Of a DNA stretch of 64,000 bases, positions 22,344-34,093 are shown piece by piece. The notes below the pieces were generated by a model. It was not told where the DNA came from. It did no database searches and was given only the letters and a program-made list of their open reading frames with translations. This DNA is from Closterium sp. Naga37s-1 (lineage: Eukaryota; Streptophyta; Zygnematophyceae; Desmidiales; Closteriaceae). A program made the translations under genes and the position numbers. How positions within the stretch are numbered: position 1 is the stretch's first letter; each line of letters begins with the position of its first letter. Where the stretch lies: NCBI GenBank assembly GCA_947471745.1, contig CANJKZ010000474.1, positions 124,001-188,000 on the forward strand. The letters run 5' to 3'.

Positions 22344-22830
22344 AGGCGCTGGCTAGGTACGGGGCCGGGTGCTGGCTAGGGTCGGGGCCGTGCGCTGGGC
22401 TAGGTACGGGCCGGGCGCGGGGCTAGGTACGGGCCGAGCGCGGGCGAGAGACGGGGCCGGGCGCGGGCTAGGTACGGGCCAGTCGCGAGGCTAGGTACGG
22501 GCCGCGCGCGGGGCTAGGAACGGGGCCGAGCGCGGGCAGGGTACGGGCCGATCGCGGGCTAGGTACGGGGCCAAGCGTGGGCGAGGTACGGGCCGGGCGC
22601 GGGGCTAGGAACGGGGCCGAGCGCGGGCTAGGTACGGGCTGATCGCGGGCTAAGTACGGGCCGGGCGCGGGGCGATGGAGTCGACGGGGCCAGCGGGGCC
22701 GAGGGGCACAGCTAGGGGCGACGCCAAGGGGCGATGGGGCCAAGGGGCCGAGGCGACGGGGCCAAGGGGCCGGCCTAGGGGCTAGGGGCGACGCCAAGGG
22801 GCGACGGGCCGGGGCCTAGGCTAGCAGGGC
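22344..22830 (-). repeat. GC-rich tandem array of element F, right block
   Basis: The same 23-bp type of unit as 19553-20020 (CTAGGTACGGGCCGGGCGCG), turning after 22680 into GGGGCCAAGGGGC-type repeats similar to the array of copia L. Untranslated leader of F. Confidence 0.8.
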
Positions 22831-22835
22831 AGTAG

Positions 22836-23060
22836 GTGGTGGGCCCATTAAGATTAGGTCCTAGGAAATTGTTGCTCTAATACCATGTGATAATCTAGCG
22901 TGACTTAGGAGCCATAGCTAGGTTAGAGTGTCGAGAGAATTGAGAGTCGAGAGGAATGAGGTCACTAGCAAGAGTTGGGATACAAATACAACACCCTAAA
23001 TTGGGTTGTACTCACTACAGAGTACCCCACTGCAGGCTAGACAGCAAATACATTCTGACA
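22836..23060 (-). repeat. Element F 5' LTR, primer site and leader motif
   Basis: LTR 22886-23060 (175 bp), TGTCAGAATGTATTTG to TAGATTATCACA in element orientation. Then TGGTATTAGAGC (minus strand from 22885), one base off the initiator tRNA-Met primer site, and GGGCCCACCAC at 22836-22846. The intervening stem-loop is not clear in this copy. Confidence 0.8.
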
Positions 23061-23065
23061 AGAGC

Positions 23066-23115
23066 TCATTTCCCTCCACCCACGTTTCTCTATTTTCAAA
23101 CGGCTCACTCAACAT
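23066..23115 (+). repeat. DIRS-like terminal repeat B1, second part
   Basis: TCATTTCCCTCCACCCACG through TTCAAACGGCTCACTCAAC, matching 33931-33980. After this point the left and right copies diverge, marking the inner edge of the repeat. Confidence 0.82.
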
Positions 23116-23186
23116 TTCCGCTAACGTAGTTTATCCCTCCGTCCAAGCTGGCTAGGACAAAATCGCTTCCTAGAGGCGAGTCACCT

Positions 23187-24022
23187 TTGACTTTACTCAG
23201 CGACATTTCTAACTTCAATCGCTCAACGATGGCACCGACGCCGACACTTAACAACGGGAACTCGTCCAACCTCGCTTCCGACTCCGACCGTAACACCCGC
23301 GATTTGGCGGGCGAACGCCGTAACAAAGATGGACCGCCCGCCCCGACTGCAGTGGACGTGCTGCTGGGCGGGCTCGAGGTCAACAAAGCGGCCGACGCCC
23401 AGCAGCACCCTTCGACGCCTGTGGCACCAGTGGCACCTGCGGCGCAAGTGGCGACGGCTGATGGCGCGGCACACACCACTAACGCCGAGCACACGCCAGC
23501 ACCCGCGGCTGGACCGTCGCGTCAGCGCCAGAGGAGGCGGACGGCGGTCTCCTCGTCTGACGTGACGACCGCGCCTGCGTTGACGCAGGCGTTGACCCCG
23601 GACCAGGTCAACACGCTGCTATCCCTTCTACAGCAGCAGCCCGTCAGCGTTACAGCCGCGGAAACTGCACAACCCGCTGCATCTGCGTCGGCTAAAAAGG
23701 AAAATGCGAAAAAAGGAAAAAGGCATGCGAGGAGCAAGGACGAATCGGCATGACAACGACGCAGCGACAGTAGCGCCCCCTGCTCCAGCGGCCGACAACG
23801 ACACCGACGACTCTGAAGATGAAGCCGGTGAGGCTCCAATCAACAATGTTAATTTTAGTGGCATGGAACACCTTCCCCCCCTCCCTTCTTCTAACCTCAC
23901 ATTTTCAGCGGCGACATTCATCAACGACTCCGTGCGAGAGCAGGCGGAGCTGCTGGAGGACTTGCACGCATACCTGCTACACGCAGAATACAAGGCACAG
24001 CGCGGGGACCCGGCGGGCGGAC
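23187..24022 (+). pseudogene. DIRS-like Gag, N-terminal part
   Basis: A first frame (23187-23753; the Met-Ala-Pro at 23229 is the more likely start) is rich in Ala, Pro, Thr and Gln and ends in a Lys/Arg-rich segment. A frameshift near 23700-23750 moves reading to a second frame (SEDEAGEAPINN, then a predicted helical AELLEDLHAYLLHAEYKA) which is cut at 24022 by copia B. Removal of B and one copy of its target duplication joins this frame to 29505 without a shift, so the zinc knuckle at 29800 belongs to the same protein. No similarity to a named Gag family is recognised in the N-terminal part; the assignment is by position. Confidence 0.68.
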
Positions 24023-24155
24023 TCTCAAACTTATATACTGCTTATATTGTGTAGGCTATATTGGAGTAGCCCACAAGGGGTACAACCCAATTAGGGTTAG
24101 TGCTTGTACCCAACTTTCTGTTCAATTCAATCATTCTTGTTCAGTTGTTTCAACA
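24023..24155 (+). repeat. Copia B 5' LTR
   Basis: 133 bp, begins TCTCAAACTTATAT (TG end mutated to TC) and ends TTGTTTCAACA. Confidence 0.88.
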
Positions 24156-24207
24156 TGGTTCAGAGCAGGTCCTTCCTTAGGACCGATTTTTTTTTAGGGC
24201 CCACCAC
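24156..24207 (+). promoter_or_regulatory. Copia B primer site, stem-loop and GGGCCCACCAC motif
   Basis: TGGTTCAGAGC after the LTR, then a perfect stem GGTCCT/AGGACC (24168-24173 with 24179-24184, loop TCCTT), a T run, and GGGCCCACCAC at 24197-24207. Confidence 0.75.
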
Positions 24208-24229
24208 AGCGCTGCCCCACTAACTGCCT

Positions 24230-24930
24230 TGCCGCCCTGCCCTACCTGACGCGCCGCCCTGTTGGCCCGCGCGCCGCTCTTTGCTAGCCCGTCGCGCCGC
24301 CCCTTGCAGCCCACGCGCCGCCTTTAGCAGCCCGCGAGCCGCCCCTGCAGCACGCTCGCCGCCCCAGCAGCCAGCGCGCCGCCCGTGCAGCCCGCTCGTC
24401 GCCCCTGTAGCCCGCTCGCCGCTCGCCTGCAGCCTACTCGCCTGCGGCCCGCTCGCCGCCCCTGCAGCCTGCTCACCGCCCGCTTGCGGCCCGCTCGCTG
24501 CCCCTGCAGCCCGCTCGCCGCCCGCTTGCGGCCTGCTTGCCGCCCCTTGCAGCCCGCGAGCCGCCCTCTGATGGCCCGCTCGCCACCCCTTGCAGCATGC
24601 GCGCCACCCCTTGCAACCCGCTCGTTGCCCCTTGCGGCCCGCTCGCCGCCCCTTGCAGCATGCGCGCCGCCCTCTGGAAGACTGCTCGCCGCCCCTTGCA
24701 GCCTACACGCAGTCCCTTGCAGCCCGCTCGCCGCCCCTTGCGGCCCGCTTGCCGCCCCTAGCAGCCTGCGCGCCGCCCTCTGGCAGCCCGCTCGCCACCC
24801 CTTACAGTCCGCTTGCTGCCCTCTGGCAGCCCGCTCGCCGCCCTTTCTGCTGACCGCCCTAGCTGTGCGCCGCCCTACCCTGCCCTGCGCACTTCCCTCA
24901 TGCTCGCGCGCTGCCCTACCTGTCTACTGC
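24230..24930 (+). repeat. GC-rich tandem array in copia B leader
   Basis: Units of about 24 bp based on GCCCGCTCGCCGCCCCTTGCA, repeated some twenty times with variation. Open frames across it are repeat by-products. The gag ATG follows at 24965. Confidence 0.8.
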
Positions 24931-24964
24931 TCTGCTGGTCGCACGCCACCCTGCTCTACCCGCT

Positions 24965-27900
24965 ATGGCTTCACTTAGTGTACTCACCTTCGATCATGAG
25001 GGTCGTCCGATCCAGTTCGATACGTGGCTTGACGACTTACAGCTGTACCTACTGAGCGATTCTAGAGACAGCGTTTTGTTGTTTGACCACACGTCTGGAG
25101 CCTCTCTCGCCCCTTACACCATAGCTGACAGTGCGACTCGCTCACAGTGGCTTACCCGTGACGCTGCTGCTTGCTTAGCCGTTCGCAACCACCTGCCGTT
25201 AGCCGAACGCGCTCACTTTGGCCAGCAGACGACTGCTAAGGCCCTGTATGACGCTGTAATCGCTCGTTACTCTTCCCCTTCCACTGCTGCTCTCGGCCGC
25301 CTTATACTGCCCTACCTATTTCCCAAGCTGTCAGCCTTTGCCACAGTCGAGGACCTCGTTACCCACCTTCGCACTAGCGACGCTTGCTAACGCTCTGCCC
25401 TCCCAGCCGAGTTCCTCGACAGGAACCCCCCCCCCCCCCCCCCCCCCCCCACAGACCTCACTGTCGACCTGCTCGAGAAGCACCTCTTTGCAGCTGAGAC
25501 TAGCGTAGTCGCTGTAGGTGCTGCTCGTGGCACTCCTCGCACACCCTTCTTTGAGGGGTGCTCCCCCTCCCCCCTTGCCCCCTCCTACGCTTCTGCTGCT
25601 GCTGTTGACATCCTTGGTGCTGAGGATGTTGGGGCTGCTTCTGCTCTTAGTGGGAAGCGCCGCAGCGACAAGGGCAAGGGTGGCAAGAGTGGTGGCGGTG
25701 GAAGCGAGGGTGGTGGTCATGTAGGCGATGGAGGTGGCGGAGGTGGTGGCGGCGGTGGGAGTGGTGGCGGGAGTGGGGGCTTCGGTGGCGGCGGTGGTGG
25801 CAGCGGTGGGGGTGGGGGTGGCAGTGGTGGCAGCAGTGGGAGTGGTGGCAGCGGCAGTGGTGGCAGTCGGGGCGGAGCTGTTCAGAGGGGAGGTTTTGGC
25901 GGTGGCAAGAGGCAGCACTTGCGGGGTCGAGCGAGACCCCTACGCCTCAGCAGCTTCGTGAGTGGTTTGCTCATCGTGGGGCGTCTGGGGGTAGTGTTCG
26001 TTGCCCGTATGTCATTCGCACGTGTGACCACGCTGGTCAGACATGCGAGAAGCTTCACACTCAGCACCGCTGCTTCTCCCGCCTTGACGACGCTTGGTGC
26101 GCAGAGTTTGGCGACGAGGCTGAGCGCCCCCGCTGGGCAGAGCTGCTGAGGTTTGGAGTTGATATCTTTGCTCTTGACTATGATGCTATCCTTGCTGCCA
26201 TGTATGCCTTGTCTGTTCGTGCTGAGGGTGAATGTTACCTGTGTGTGCCGCCTGACCCAGGTATAGAGGCCGCTACTCTAGGTGCTAGTGAGTCTGCTCT
26301 CCCTGGTACTGCGCCTGCTGAGGCCTTGCACACCGTTACAGTACCACCCTCACTCCTCTATCTGCACCCCTTACGGTCAGACTGGTTGACCCCTCAGGGG
26401 GCCCAGTTCTTGCTCGTTCCTCCGCTGTTCTCCCGTGTCCGGCGGTTCGTTCCGGCTCACTCTCAAGTCTTCACCTCCCCTCGTTCTCTACAAACTTGGT
26501 GAGTACCGCTGCCCTCCAGGATGTGATGGTCACTACCACCACTCCTGGGGGTCTGTGTGTGTCGATCTGCGCGTGTACACGGACGGGCCGTCACCTGGCC
26601 ACGTTCCGTGAGGACGTTCTGGTCCTGCATCTGCACTCTGACAGAGGTTGTGAGTTCTCCTCCGACCTCTTTCGGGACTTTTGTCGTGGAGAGGGCACTC
26701 TCCACTCGTTCACGCTTTTGGCCTCCCCGCAGCAAAATGGGATTGCTGAGCGCCGCATTGGCTTAGTCATGGAGGATGCTCGTACCTCCATGATCCATGC
26801 GGTTGCTCCCCATTTTCTGTGGCCGTTTGCGGTCCGGTACGTTGCGCATCAGCTCAACCTCTGGCCCCGTGTCTCCTTGCCGGAGACCTCGCCTACACTG
26901 CGTTGGACGGGGAAGGTTGGCGATGCGTCGCTATTTCCGGTTTGGTGCTCTCGTGCCTTTGTTCGCGATACTTCCGCGGACAAGCTCTCCTCCCGCGCTA
27001 TTCCCTGCGTCTTCCTTGGCTTTCCCCCTGACGCGCGTGGCTGGCAATTTTACCACCCCACCTCGCGCCATGTCCTCCCCTCTAAGGACATCACGTTTGA
27101 CAAGTCGGTTCCCTTTTACCATCTCTTCCCATACCGCACTGCCCCTCTCCCCCCCCCCGCCGCTCTTCCTTGCTCCAGGTCCCCCTCCGGTAGACCCCCT
27201 CCCTCCTCAGGGTCCTGCTCCCTCAGGTGTGTCTCAGGTAGACCCACTCCCCGGGACTGTGCCTGTCGAGGTCGCTGTAGACTCAGGTGCTGCTAGAGGT
27301 GCTGTGTCTGGGGGTGCTGCGTCTGGGGGTGCTGCGTCTGGGGGTGCTGAGCTTGTTGACTTTGCTGCCGCTTGTCGTCTTGACTACGCCACTAGTCTTG
27401 TCGCTGAGTCTGAGTCTGACTGCCCTCCGTCCATCGGGGGTGAGTGTGCTCTTGGCACGGATGTCCTTGAGGACAGGCAGGAGGACTTTGAGTGTCTTGC
27501 AGCTGCTGTACCTCGTTTCGCTTCCATGCTGCTTGCCCCTGAGGGAGACCCGGATGCACCAGACATCCCGACCCTGCGCTCTTACGCAGAGGCGATTACG
27601 GGTCCCTACTCCTCTCAGTAACAGATAGCCATGGACGCAAAGATGGCATCCTGGAAGTCCACATGCACCTACGTCGACGCATTTCCCCCTTTTGGGGCGA
27701 ACATAGTCGATGGCATGTGGATTTTCAGGGTGAAGCGGCCGCCGGGTTCTCCGCCTCTCTTCAAGGCTCGTTACGTTGCACGAGGCTTCAGTCAGCGACA
27801 GGGAGTTGACTTCTTCCAGACCTTCCCTTCTATCCCGAAGATGACCACTCTTCGGGTTCTGCTGCACGTCGCCGCTCAGCGTGACTTCGAGCTGCACTCT

Positions 27901-29139
27901 CTTGACTTCAGCACAGCTTTCTTACAGGCCAACCTGCACGAGAAGATCTGGCTGCGCCGCCCACCTGGCTTCACTGGGTCGTTTCCTGCAGGTACCCAGT
28001 GGAGCCTCCGGCGGCCAGTCTACGGTCTCCGCCAGGCGCCTTGCGAGTGGCACGACACACTGAGGACGACGCTTGCGGCTCTTGGGTTTGCTCCTTCTAC
28101 TGCTGACCCGTCGCTGTTTCTGCGCACCGACACTTTGCTGCCGCCGTTCTACGTCCTCGTGTACGTCAACGACTTGGTCTTTGCCACTGCTGACACTGAG
28201 GCACTGGCTCTTATGAAGTCGGAGCTGTAGAAGAGATACACCTGCACTGACCTGGGTGAGCAACGCAGCTATCTTGGCTTGCACATCACCCGGGACAGAG
28301 CACGGCGCACCATCACCCTGACTCAGTCACACATGGTGCACCAGGTCCTTCAGCGCTTCGGCTTCCGGTACTCCTCGCCACAGTCCACTCCTCTGCCTAC
28401 TGGTCACTCGCTCTCAGCTCCACCTTCGGACGAGTCTGTAGAGCCGAGTGGCCCGTATCCAGAGCTTGTGGGCTGCCTCATGTACCTGATGACCTGCACT
28501 CGACCTGACCTTGCCTTCCCTCTTAGCAACCTTGCACGCTATGTTGCGCCCGGGAGACACCGACCAGAGCACTGGGAGGCCGCTAAGTGGGTGGTGCGCT
28601 ACTTGTGCAGTACTTCGGGCATGGGGCTTTGAGGACGGGGTCCAGTTGTCCTCACTGGACATGCAGACGCTTCTTGGGTTAACGACTTGGCTACGCAGCG
28701 GTCATCACAGGGTTACACCTTCAGCCTTGGCTCCGGCTCTATTTTTTTGCGGTCTACCTGCTCGTCTTCTGTTCTCAGTTCCACTTGTGAGGCTGAGATC
28801 TACGCCAGGGCCATGGCTGCACAGGAGTTACGCTGGCTCACCTACCTGCTGACCGACTTGGGAGAGCGGCCTCGTTCTTCTCCAGTTCTGTACGTAGGCA
28901 ACAAGGCCATGATTGCCTTGTGTCAGGAGCACAGACTGGAGCACATAACGAAGCACATCGCTCTGCGTTACTTCCTTGCTCGAGAGTTGCAGCAGCGTGG
29001 TCAGCTTCGTCTTGCTTACGTGGCCACTCGGGCCAACACTGCTGATATATTCACCAAGGCACTTCAGTCTGGTGATCATCAGCGTTTCTGTACTATTTTA
29101 GGCCTTGTGCCTACTTTGCCTCACTTTCTCACTGCGTGA
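24965..29139 (+). pseudogene. Copia B gag-pol, heavily deleted
   Basis: Gag starts at ATG 24965 (Met-Ala-Ser-Leu) and stops at TAA 25388-25390 (TAC in relatives). A run of about 25 C (25430-25452) replaces part of Gag. The glycine-rich tract is 25680-25880 and the Cys/His cluster about 25990-26060, the latter in a shifted frame. The protease DSGAS segment is missing near 26338. The integrase resumes just before LHSDRGCEF (26630). RT is interrupted by TAA 27619-27621 (TGG in relatives) and TAG 28228-28230 (CAG in relatives), its catalytic motif reads YVNDLVFA (first Asp lost, 28162-28185), and a small deletion near 28630 shifts RNase H. Pol ends at TGA about 29137. Confidence 0.88.
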
Positions 29140-29366
29140 CTTTGCTTGTACTGTGATCTACATATATACCTGCATGCTTACACTTGCTAGGGTATGATCA
29201 CTGTACTGTTTGTTCTCTTTTATAGAACTCTGAATGTGAACTGGCCCTGTGGCCATTTGCTTGTGCTCAGAATGCGTGGTGACTTCGTGATCCACCCTGA
29301 GCTTGCTTTGCTTTTCTGGACTGGTCTTGTGACCACTTGTTCTCCCCCACTTTGCCTATGGGGGTG

Positions 29367-29499
29367 TGTCAAACTTATATAGTGCTTCTATTGTGTAGGC
29401 TATGTTGGGGTAGCCCACAAGGGGTACAACCCAGTTAGGGTTAGTACTTGTACCCAACTTTCTGTTCAATTCAATCATTCTCGTTCAGTTGTTTCAAGA
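29367..29499 (+). repeat. Copia B 3' LTR
   Basis: 133 bp, TGTCAAACTTATATAG to TTTCAAGA, preceded by the polypurine tract CTATGGGGGTG and followed by the CGGAC duplication. Confidence 0.88.
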
Positions 29500-29504
29500 C
29501 GGAC

Positions 29505-29875
29505 TCGAACTCATCTCGCACGCTCTCAACCTCATCTCGGGGCGTTTCGAGGTGCTTCGAGTGGAGGACACCTCCGACTTCCGCACGGCAAAGCGCTTCA
29601 AGTTGTACCAGAAGAAGAGCCTGCTGACTTCGCGACTCTTCAAGCAGGCAATCGCGGACACGGCGGCGATGGACCGGGCGGCAAACGGATACGCTCGTCT
29701 CAACCGCGGCGGAAACAACGCGCCAATGCCGTTCTTACCCAAGCGGGGCCCCCCGCCCACGGCCAATTGCCGTGGGTTTCGGGGCTCGTGCTTCCGCTGC
29801 AGCCAGTCGGGCCACGTGGCAAGTTCCTGCCCTAGGAACGGGCATGGCGGCCAAGGACCCGCTCCGGTGGTGTAG
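29505..29875 (+). pseudogene. DIRS-like Gag, C-terminal part with zinc knuckle
   Basis: Continues the frame broken at 24022. Contains a helical segment (LISGRFEVLRVEDTS), a Lys-rich stretch and a classical CCHC knuckle CFRCSQSGHVASSCP (about 29791-29835), ending at TAG 29873-29875. The knuckle type differs from that of the copia elements here. It would bind element RNA. Confidence 0.72.
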
Positions 29876-30182
29876 GAGCGGGCCATGAGACTAGGCGCTT
29901 GCGCGCTAGGCACGGTGCACTCTTGAGTGCGAAAACCGTGGGCAATCCTAGGGGTTTGCGATGGCAAGAGGCCAGCCCTAGTGAAGGGTAGGAATAGGCT
30001 TTGGGCCTAGGATAGGGAAGAGGAACAACAACCCCCTCGGTCCCATGTAGTTGGCCACTCGGTGGCGTGATGCATGCTAGGAAAGCATTGCTATGTGTGT
30101 TGGTTGATTAATGAAAAATTCCTTCTCAAAAGCCCACTGATTTTGGCAAAGTGCCTCTAAAAAATCAAGAGGAGGTGCATAG

Positions 30183-30268
<86 letters not shown>

Positions 30269-30372
30269 CGAGAGATAACGAGATCAAGCACGATGGACAA
30301 GTGTGTCCATGCTCCTAGGCATCAACCTCCATGCTTGAAGGGCAGGCCCTATCGATTGGACGAGGAGGCGAG

Positions 30373-30413
<41 letters not shown>

Positions 30414-30434
30414 CAGCCAAGGAGTTATATGGGA

Positions 30435-30473
<39 letters not shown>

Positions 30474-30556
30474 CCCATGGAGTGACAACCACTCACTTAT
30501 CATGAGCACGCAACCCACGGTGCGTTACAAAAAAGAAAAGAAAGAAAGAAAAAAAG
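29876..30556 (+). other. DIRS-like internal spacer with AG repeat and two A tracts
   Basis: No gene is seen. It holds an (AG)n microsatellite (30186-30265), then two A runs of about 36 (30375-30410) and 34 (30438-30471) bases separated by 27 bases. The runs look like simple-sequence expansion. A truncated retroposed RNA is possible but no target duplication is visible. Confidence 0.5.
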
Positions 30557-32694
30557 GTGTTTTGCGAGGAGAGAAACAAAAAGCGCCGGCGCATACCCGA
30601 CATACTCGTTGACATTTCGATAGATTGTCGATGTTGTTCACATCTTGATAAATGGTTGCTCGTACATGCACACGGATGCTTTGAAATGAAACACCCAACG
30701 ATCACCCCATTTTGCCTCCACTACACAGGAGCACGACGGTGCGAGGTGGTATGCTACGACGATCCGTATGAATTCGACGTTACGGACAAAACTATTACAC
30801 ATATGCGAGGTCGGCTTCGTGCGGCCTTTGCGTGGTGGAGTTCATGGTACCCCTGCAGCCTTGTCCTCTCCGTCATCGCCAAGAGCTACTGGCTGCCATG
30901 GAGCCACGGCCCACCACAGCCCTTCCACGATCGCAACCATGTCGGGGCGAACACGCATGCCACGTTCACACGTACCGCCATCCAAGAACTCATAGAGACC
31001 GGAGCAGCAGTCCCGATGCCCGCAACGGAGCTTATGTGCATAAGACCACTCAACGTGGTTGAGCAAAAAGACAAATGCGAACTCATTCTTGACCTGAGGA
31101 AAGTCAACGCCAACTTGATTGTCCCCAAGTTCAAGGGGCTCAGCCGTGTGGCCGACCTGGCACGCGTTGGGGACTGGATGTTCTCCATCGACCTTAAGTC
31201 TGGATACCACCACATCGACATCCACCCATCATGCTGGAAGTTCCTTGGCTTCAAATTCGACAAGCGCACATACGCATTCCATTCACTACCATTTGGCCTC
31301 GCGACAGCTCCATTCGTTTTCACGCAGCTGATCAAACAGCTAGCTCGGCGTTGGCGAGAACAAGGCATCCGAGTCATACCTTACGTGGACGACATTGTAT
31401 TTCTATGCCAATCGAAAGCCCATACGCAAGCAATCTGCCAGCGGGTGATATTGGACCTTAAAGAGGCGAGACTTGTGATCAACGCGAAGAAATCACAACT
31501 GTCACCATCACAACGCCTCCGATTCTTGGGTGTAGAACTTGAGACAGACACCGGCCGATTCTCCATCGGTCCCGACCGACGAGCCTCGCTACATTGAACC
31601 ATCTAGAACCTCCTGAGCGCAAGCAATGCATGCCGACCAGTCCCGGTCCGCCACGTGGCTAGAATTATAGGCATGCTCGCATCAATGGGTGTCGCACTCG
31701 GCACGACCGCTCTTGCATTCAGCCACGCCATATTACAAGTGATCAACGATGCACCGTCATGGGAAAGCATCGTGGTCATTCCCCCATCCGCAGCAGCGGA
31801 GCTACACTTTTGGCTTGAGGAGTTTGACCGGTTCAACGGTGCACCTTTTCACGTCCAGAACAGCTACGATGCAGTAATCCATGTGGATGCCAGCTTTCAC
31901 GGTTAGGGCGCCACTCTGACCACATTCCCTGGTGGCCTTGAAGAAGCTAGCACAACCATGTCAGAGCCGCTACGAGCAACGTCTAGCAAGCAGCGGGAGA
32001 TCGAAGGCGTCCTTTGGGCGCTCCGAACGTACGCCAAGAAGATCAAGCAGAAACACGTTCTCGTGCGTGTGGACAACCAGGGCAATCCTTCGCAAATGCG
32101 GCTCTCGTAGCCCCGACCTCACAACAGCCTGCAAGAGCATCATTCGTACATGCATGGAGCCCGGCACGCGCTTGATCATCGAATGGATTCCGCGCGAGCT
32201 CAACTCACACGCCGACGGGCTTTCAAAAATGGTCGACCACGATGATTACGCATTGAAGACGCCGTGGTTCCGCATCTTAGAACGTCGTTGGGGTCCCCAC
32301 TCCATCGACCTCTTTGCCAACTCCCGCAACACCCAACTGTCGCGCTTCTGCACAAAAGATTCCCCACCCGGAAGCCATCGCAGTTGACGCGTTCTCGATC
32401 GCATGGAAATCCGAAAACAACTTCGCTTTTCCCCCACAACAACTGGTCCCAGCTGTCCTACACCATGCACAACGCACCCATGCATCACTTACGTTGATAG
32501 TACCGGACTGGCCATGCGCAAGTTGGTGGCCACTTTTGCAGCCCTCCCCATGCACTTGGGCCCCGCACATCCACGCGCACATTCTCCTGACACACGGAAG
32601 CCAATGCCTAGATGTAGGGTCCCATTCCATTGCCTTTTCGGGCACGGGACTACCGCACAGCCCAATCATTGCATTGCGAGTGGTTTTTGACTAA
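30557..32694 (+). pseudogene. DIRS-like reverse transcriptase and RNase H
   Basis: RT: CELILDLRKVNANLIVPKF (about 31076), FSIDLKSGYHHIDIHP, FGLATAPFVFTQL, catalytic IPYVDDIVFLC (about 31377-31409) and RLRFLGVELE. Then PVPVRHVARIIGMLASMG, RNase H VIHVDASFHG (about 31876-31905) with TAG where Trp is expected, SSKQREIEGVLWALRTYAKK, and in another frame WIPRELNSHADGLSK (32181-32226), WGPHSIDLFANSRN, and a third frame with VPDWPCASWWPLL (32500-32540). This order is typical of DIRS elements. Stops at 31595, 31604 and 31904 and frameshifts near 32075 and 32365 make it a pseudogene. The 5' limit of the protein is uncertain. Confidence 0.88.
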
Positions 32695-32704
32695 TTCATA
32701 ATGT

Positions 32705-33748
32705 ATGCGCCTATGTTCAGATTTGCTCCCGAAGCTACACGACCAACTGATTAACATGCTTGCACAATCCCGCGCTGACTCTACGATCCGGACATACGAA
32801 CCATACTGGGCCAAGTTTCGAGCCTTTTGCACAAAAGCGCATCTTCGCTTTCTTCCAGCTTCTGACATGACCCTCGCACTATACCTAGTACACGCAATCC
32901 GACGTAAAGCCACCCTGTCCGTAATGCAGCTGACGTGCTCGGCAGTCAGCTTCGCCCATCGCATGACTGGGAGCAAATGCCCGACAATCGGACCATTCAC
33001 CACCTAAGTGCGTGATTGTGCGAAACGACATTGCCCTTGCCCTACTCGTTTGAAGGAACCCGTATCGATCCAGCAAGTCCGAGACATGGCCGAAAGTTAC
33101 CTGCGGTCCGACGACCCTGCGGAATTCCAGAAAGGGTTAATCCCCATCCTCATGTACTCAGGATTTCTGCGATACTCTGACATAAAGTGGCAAGATATTC
33201 AATTCGACGAAGAGGTCATGTGGATCCTCATGCCACACTCCAAGACTGATCAGGCCGGTCATGGCACATGGATTCCCATTGCAGCAACAGCGGACCCCTA
33301 TTGCCCAGTGCGCTGTACCCGACGCTTCATCCAACTCGCCGGCTATGGCCCTCAGTCAGAAGGACCATTGATTCGCGTCTTCAGCCATGCTTCAATTAGC
33401 AAAGGTCAGGCGAGGCCACCTTCATACACTACAATCCACAACTGGTGAAAGGAAGCCTTCGCAAAGGTTGGCCTTGGCAAGCTGCAGCTCGGCACTCATT
33501 CTTTCCAAAAAGGTGCAGCCACAGTAGCAGCCAACACTGGAGTGCGAGACAGAGTCTTCAAACGGCTGGGCAGATGGCGAAGCGACACAGCAAAGGAAAT
33601 GTATGTCACGCCATACGTCGAGCCTCTCATTAAAGCCTCCCGCAACCTACAAGATCCGACGCATGCGGTGACTTCGGCACAACACACAAAGGCACTCGTA
33701 CGTAACCGGAGTCCCCTGCTGCCTATGTCTCAGAGACCCCATTTGTAA
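32705..33748 (+). pseudogene. DIRS-like tyrosine recombinase
   Basis: A lambda-integrase-family recombinase in one frame broken by TAA 33005-33007 and TGA 33446-33448. The N-terminal core-binding part has SRADSTIRTYEPYWAKF (about 32770-32820). The catalytic part has the first Arg in YSGFLRYSDIKW (about 33154-33190), HSFQKGAATVAA where the family has HxxR (here Gln, so the second Arg is lost), and GRWRSDTAKEMYV with the nucleophile Tyr (33565-33605). It would insert a circular cDNA by recombination rather than by DDE integrase chemistry. Two stops and the missing Arg make it inactive. Confidence 0.88.
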
Positions 33749-33811
33749 TGAGAACGATGCCAATTGATAAGAATAAGAAAGCAAGCTTTCTCAATATTAT
33801 ATTTTTTATAA

Positions 33812-33981
33812 CACACATAGTGTTTTTCAAAATTGTGTATTGTGAAAGCGAAGCTGCCTGTATTGCACAATTGGCATCGTCGAAGCGCGCTAAATGCCCT
33901 TCTCCAACTACAAAAACCGTGGGTTGGAGCTCATTTCCCTCCACCCACGTTTCTCTATTTTCAAACGGCTCACTCAACCTT
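33812..33981 (+). repeat. DIRS-like terminal repeat B2
   Basis: ACACATAGTGTTTTTCAAAA through GGCTCACTCAACC. Uninterrupted copy of B1 and so the empty site for element F (GTTGGAGC|TCATTTCCC at about 33930). Confidence 0.82.
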
Positions 33982-34093
33982 CCCACCACCCACCCCAGCG
34001 TAAACCGTTTCGCACATGCCACTTGGATAGGGTATATCGTAGCTAGTGATACGAGCATGCACTAGCTTGTGTTCAATTGTGATGCAAATGTTG
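33982..34093 (+). other. Unique stretch between B2 and A2
   Basis: About 110 bp without a gene and not repeated at the left end. It separates the two terminal repeat blocks and would hold the internal junction of the element. Confidence 0.4.

Larger units (their letters stand above)
18212..23060 (-). mobile_element. Copia-related element F, coding region lost
   Basis: A minus-strand LTR element with an intact 5' LTR (22886-23060), primer site and GC-rich leader, but only 16 bp of the 3' LTR (18212-18227, same as the outer edge of the 5' LTR). A deletion has removed the coding region. Flanking bases GGAGC (18207-18211) and AGAGC (23061-23065) form a 5-bp target duplication with one change; the empty site is visible in repeat B2 near 33927. 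Element G is nested inside its leader array. Confidence 0.75.
24023..29499 (+). mobile_element. Ty1/copia element B, internally deleted, inserted in DIRS-like gag
   Basis: 5477 bp, plus strand, LTRs of 133 bp (24023-24155 and 29367-29499) with about nine differences, so older than A or C. The perfect 5-bp target duplication CGGAC is at 24018-24022 and 29500-29504. Gag-pol has lost the second half of the Gag core, the protease active-site region and most of the integrase before the second Asp. Subfamily L/B/K. Confidence 0.9.
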
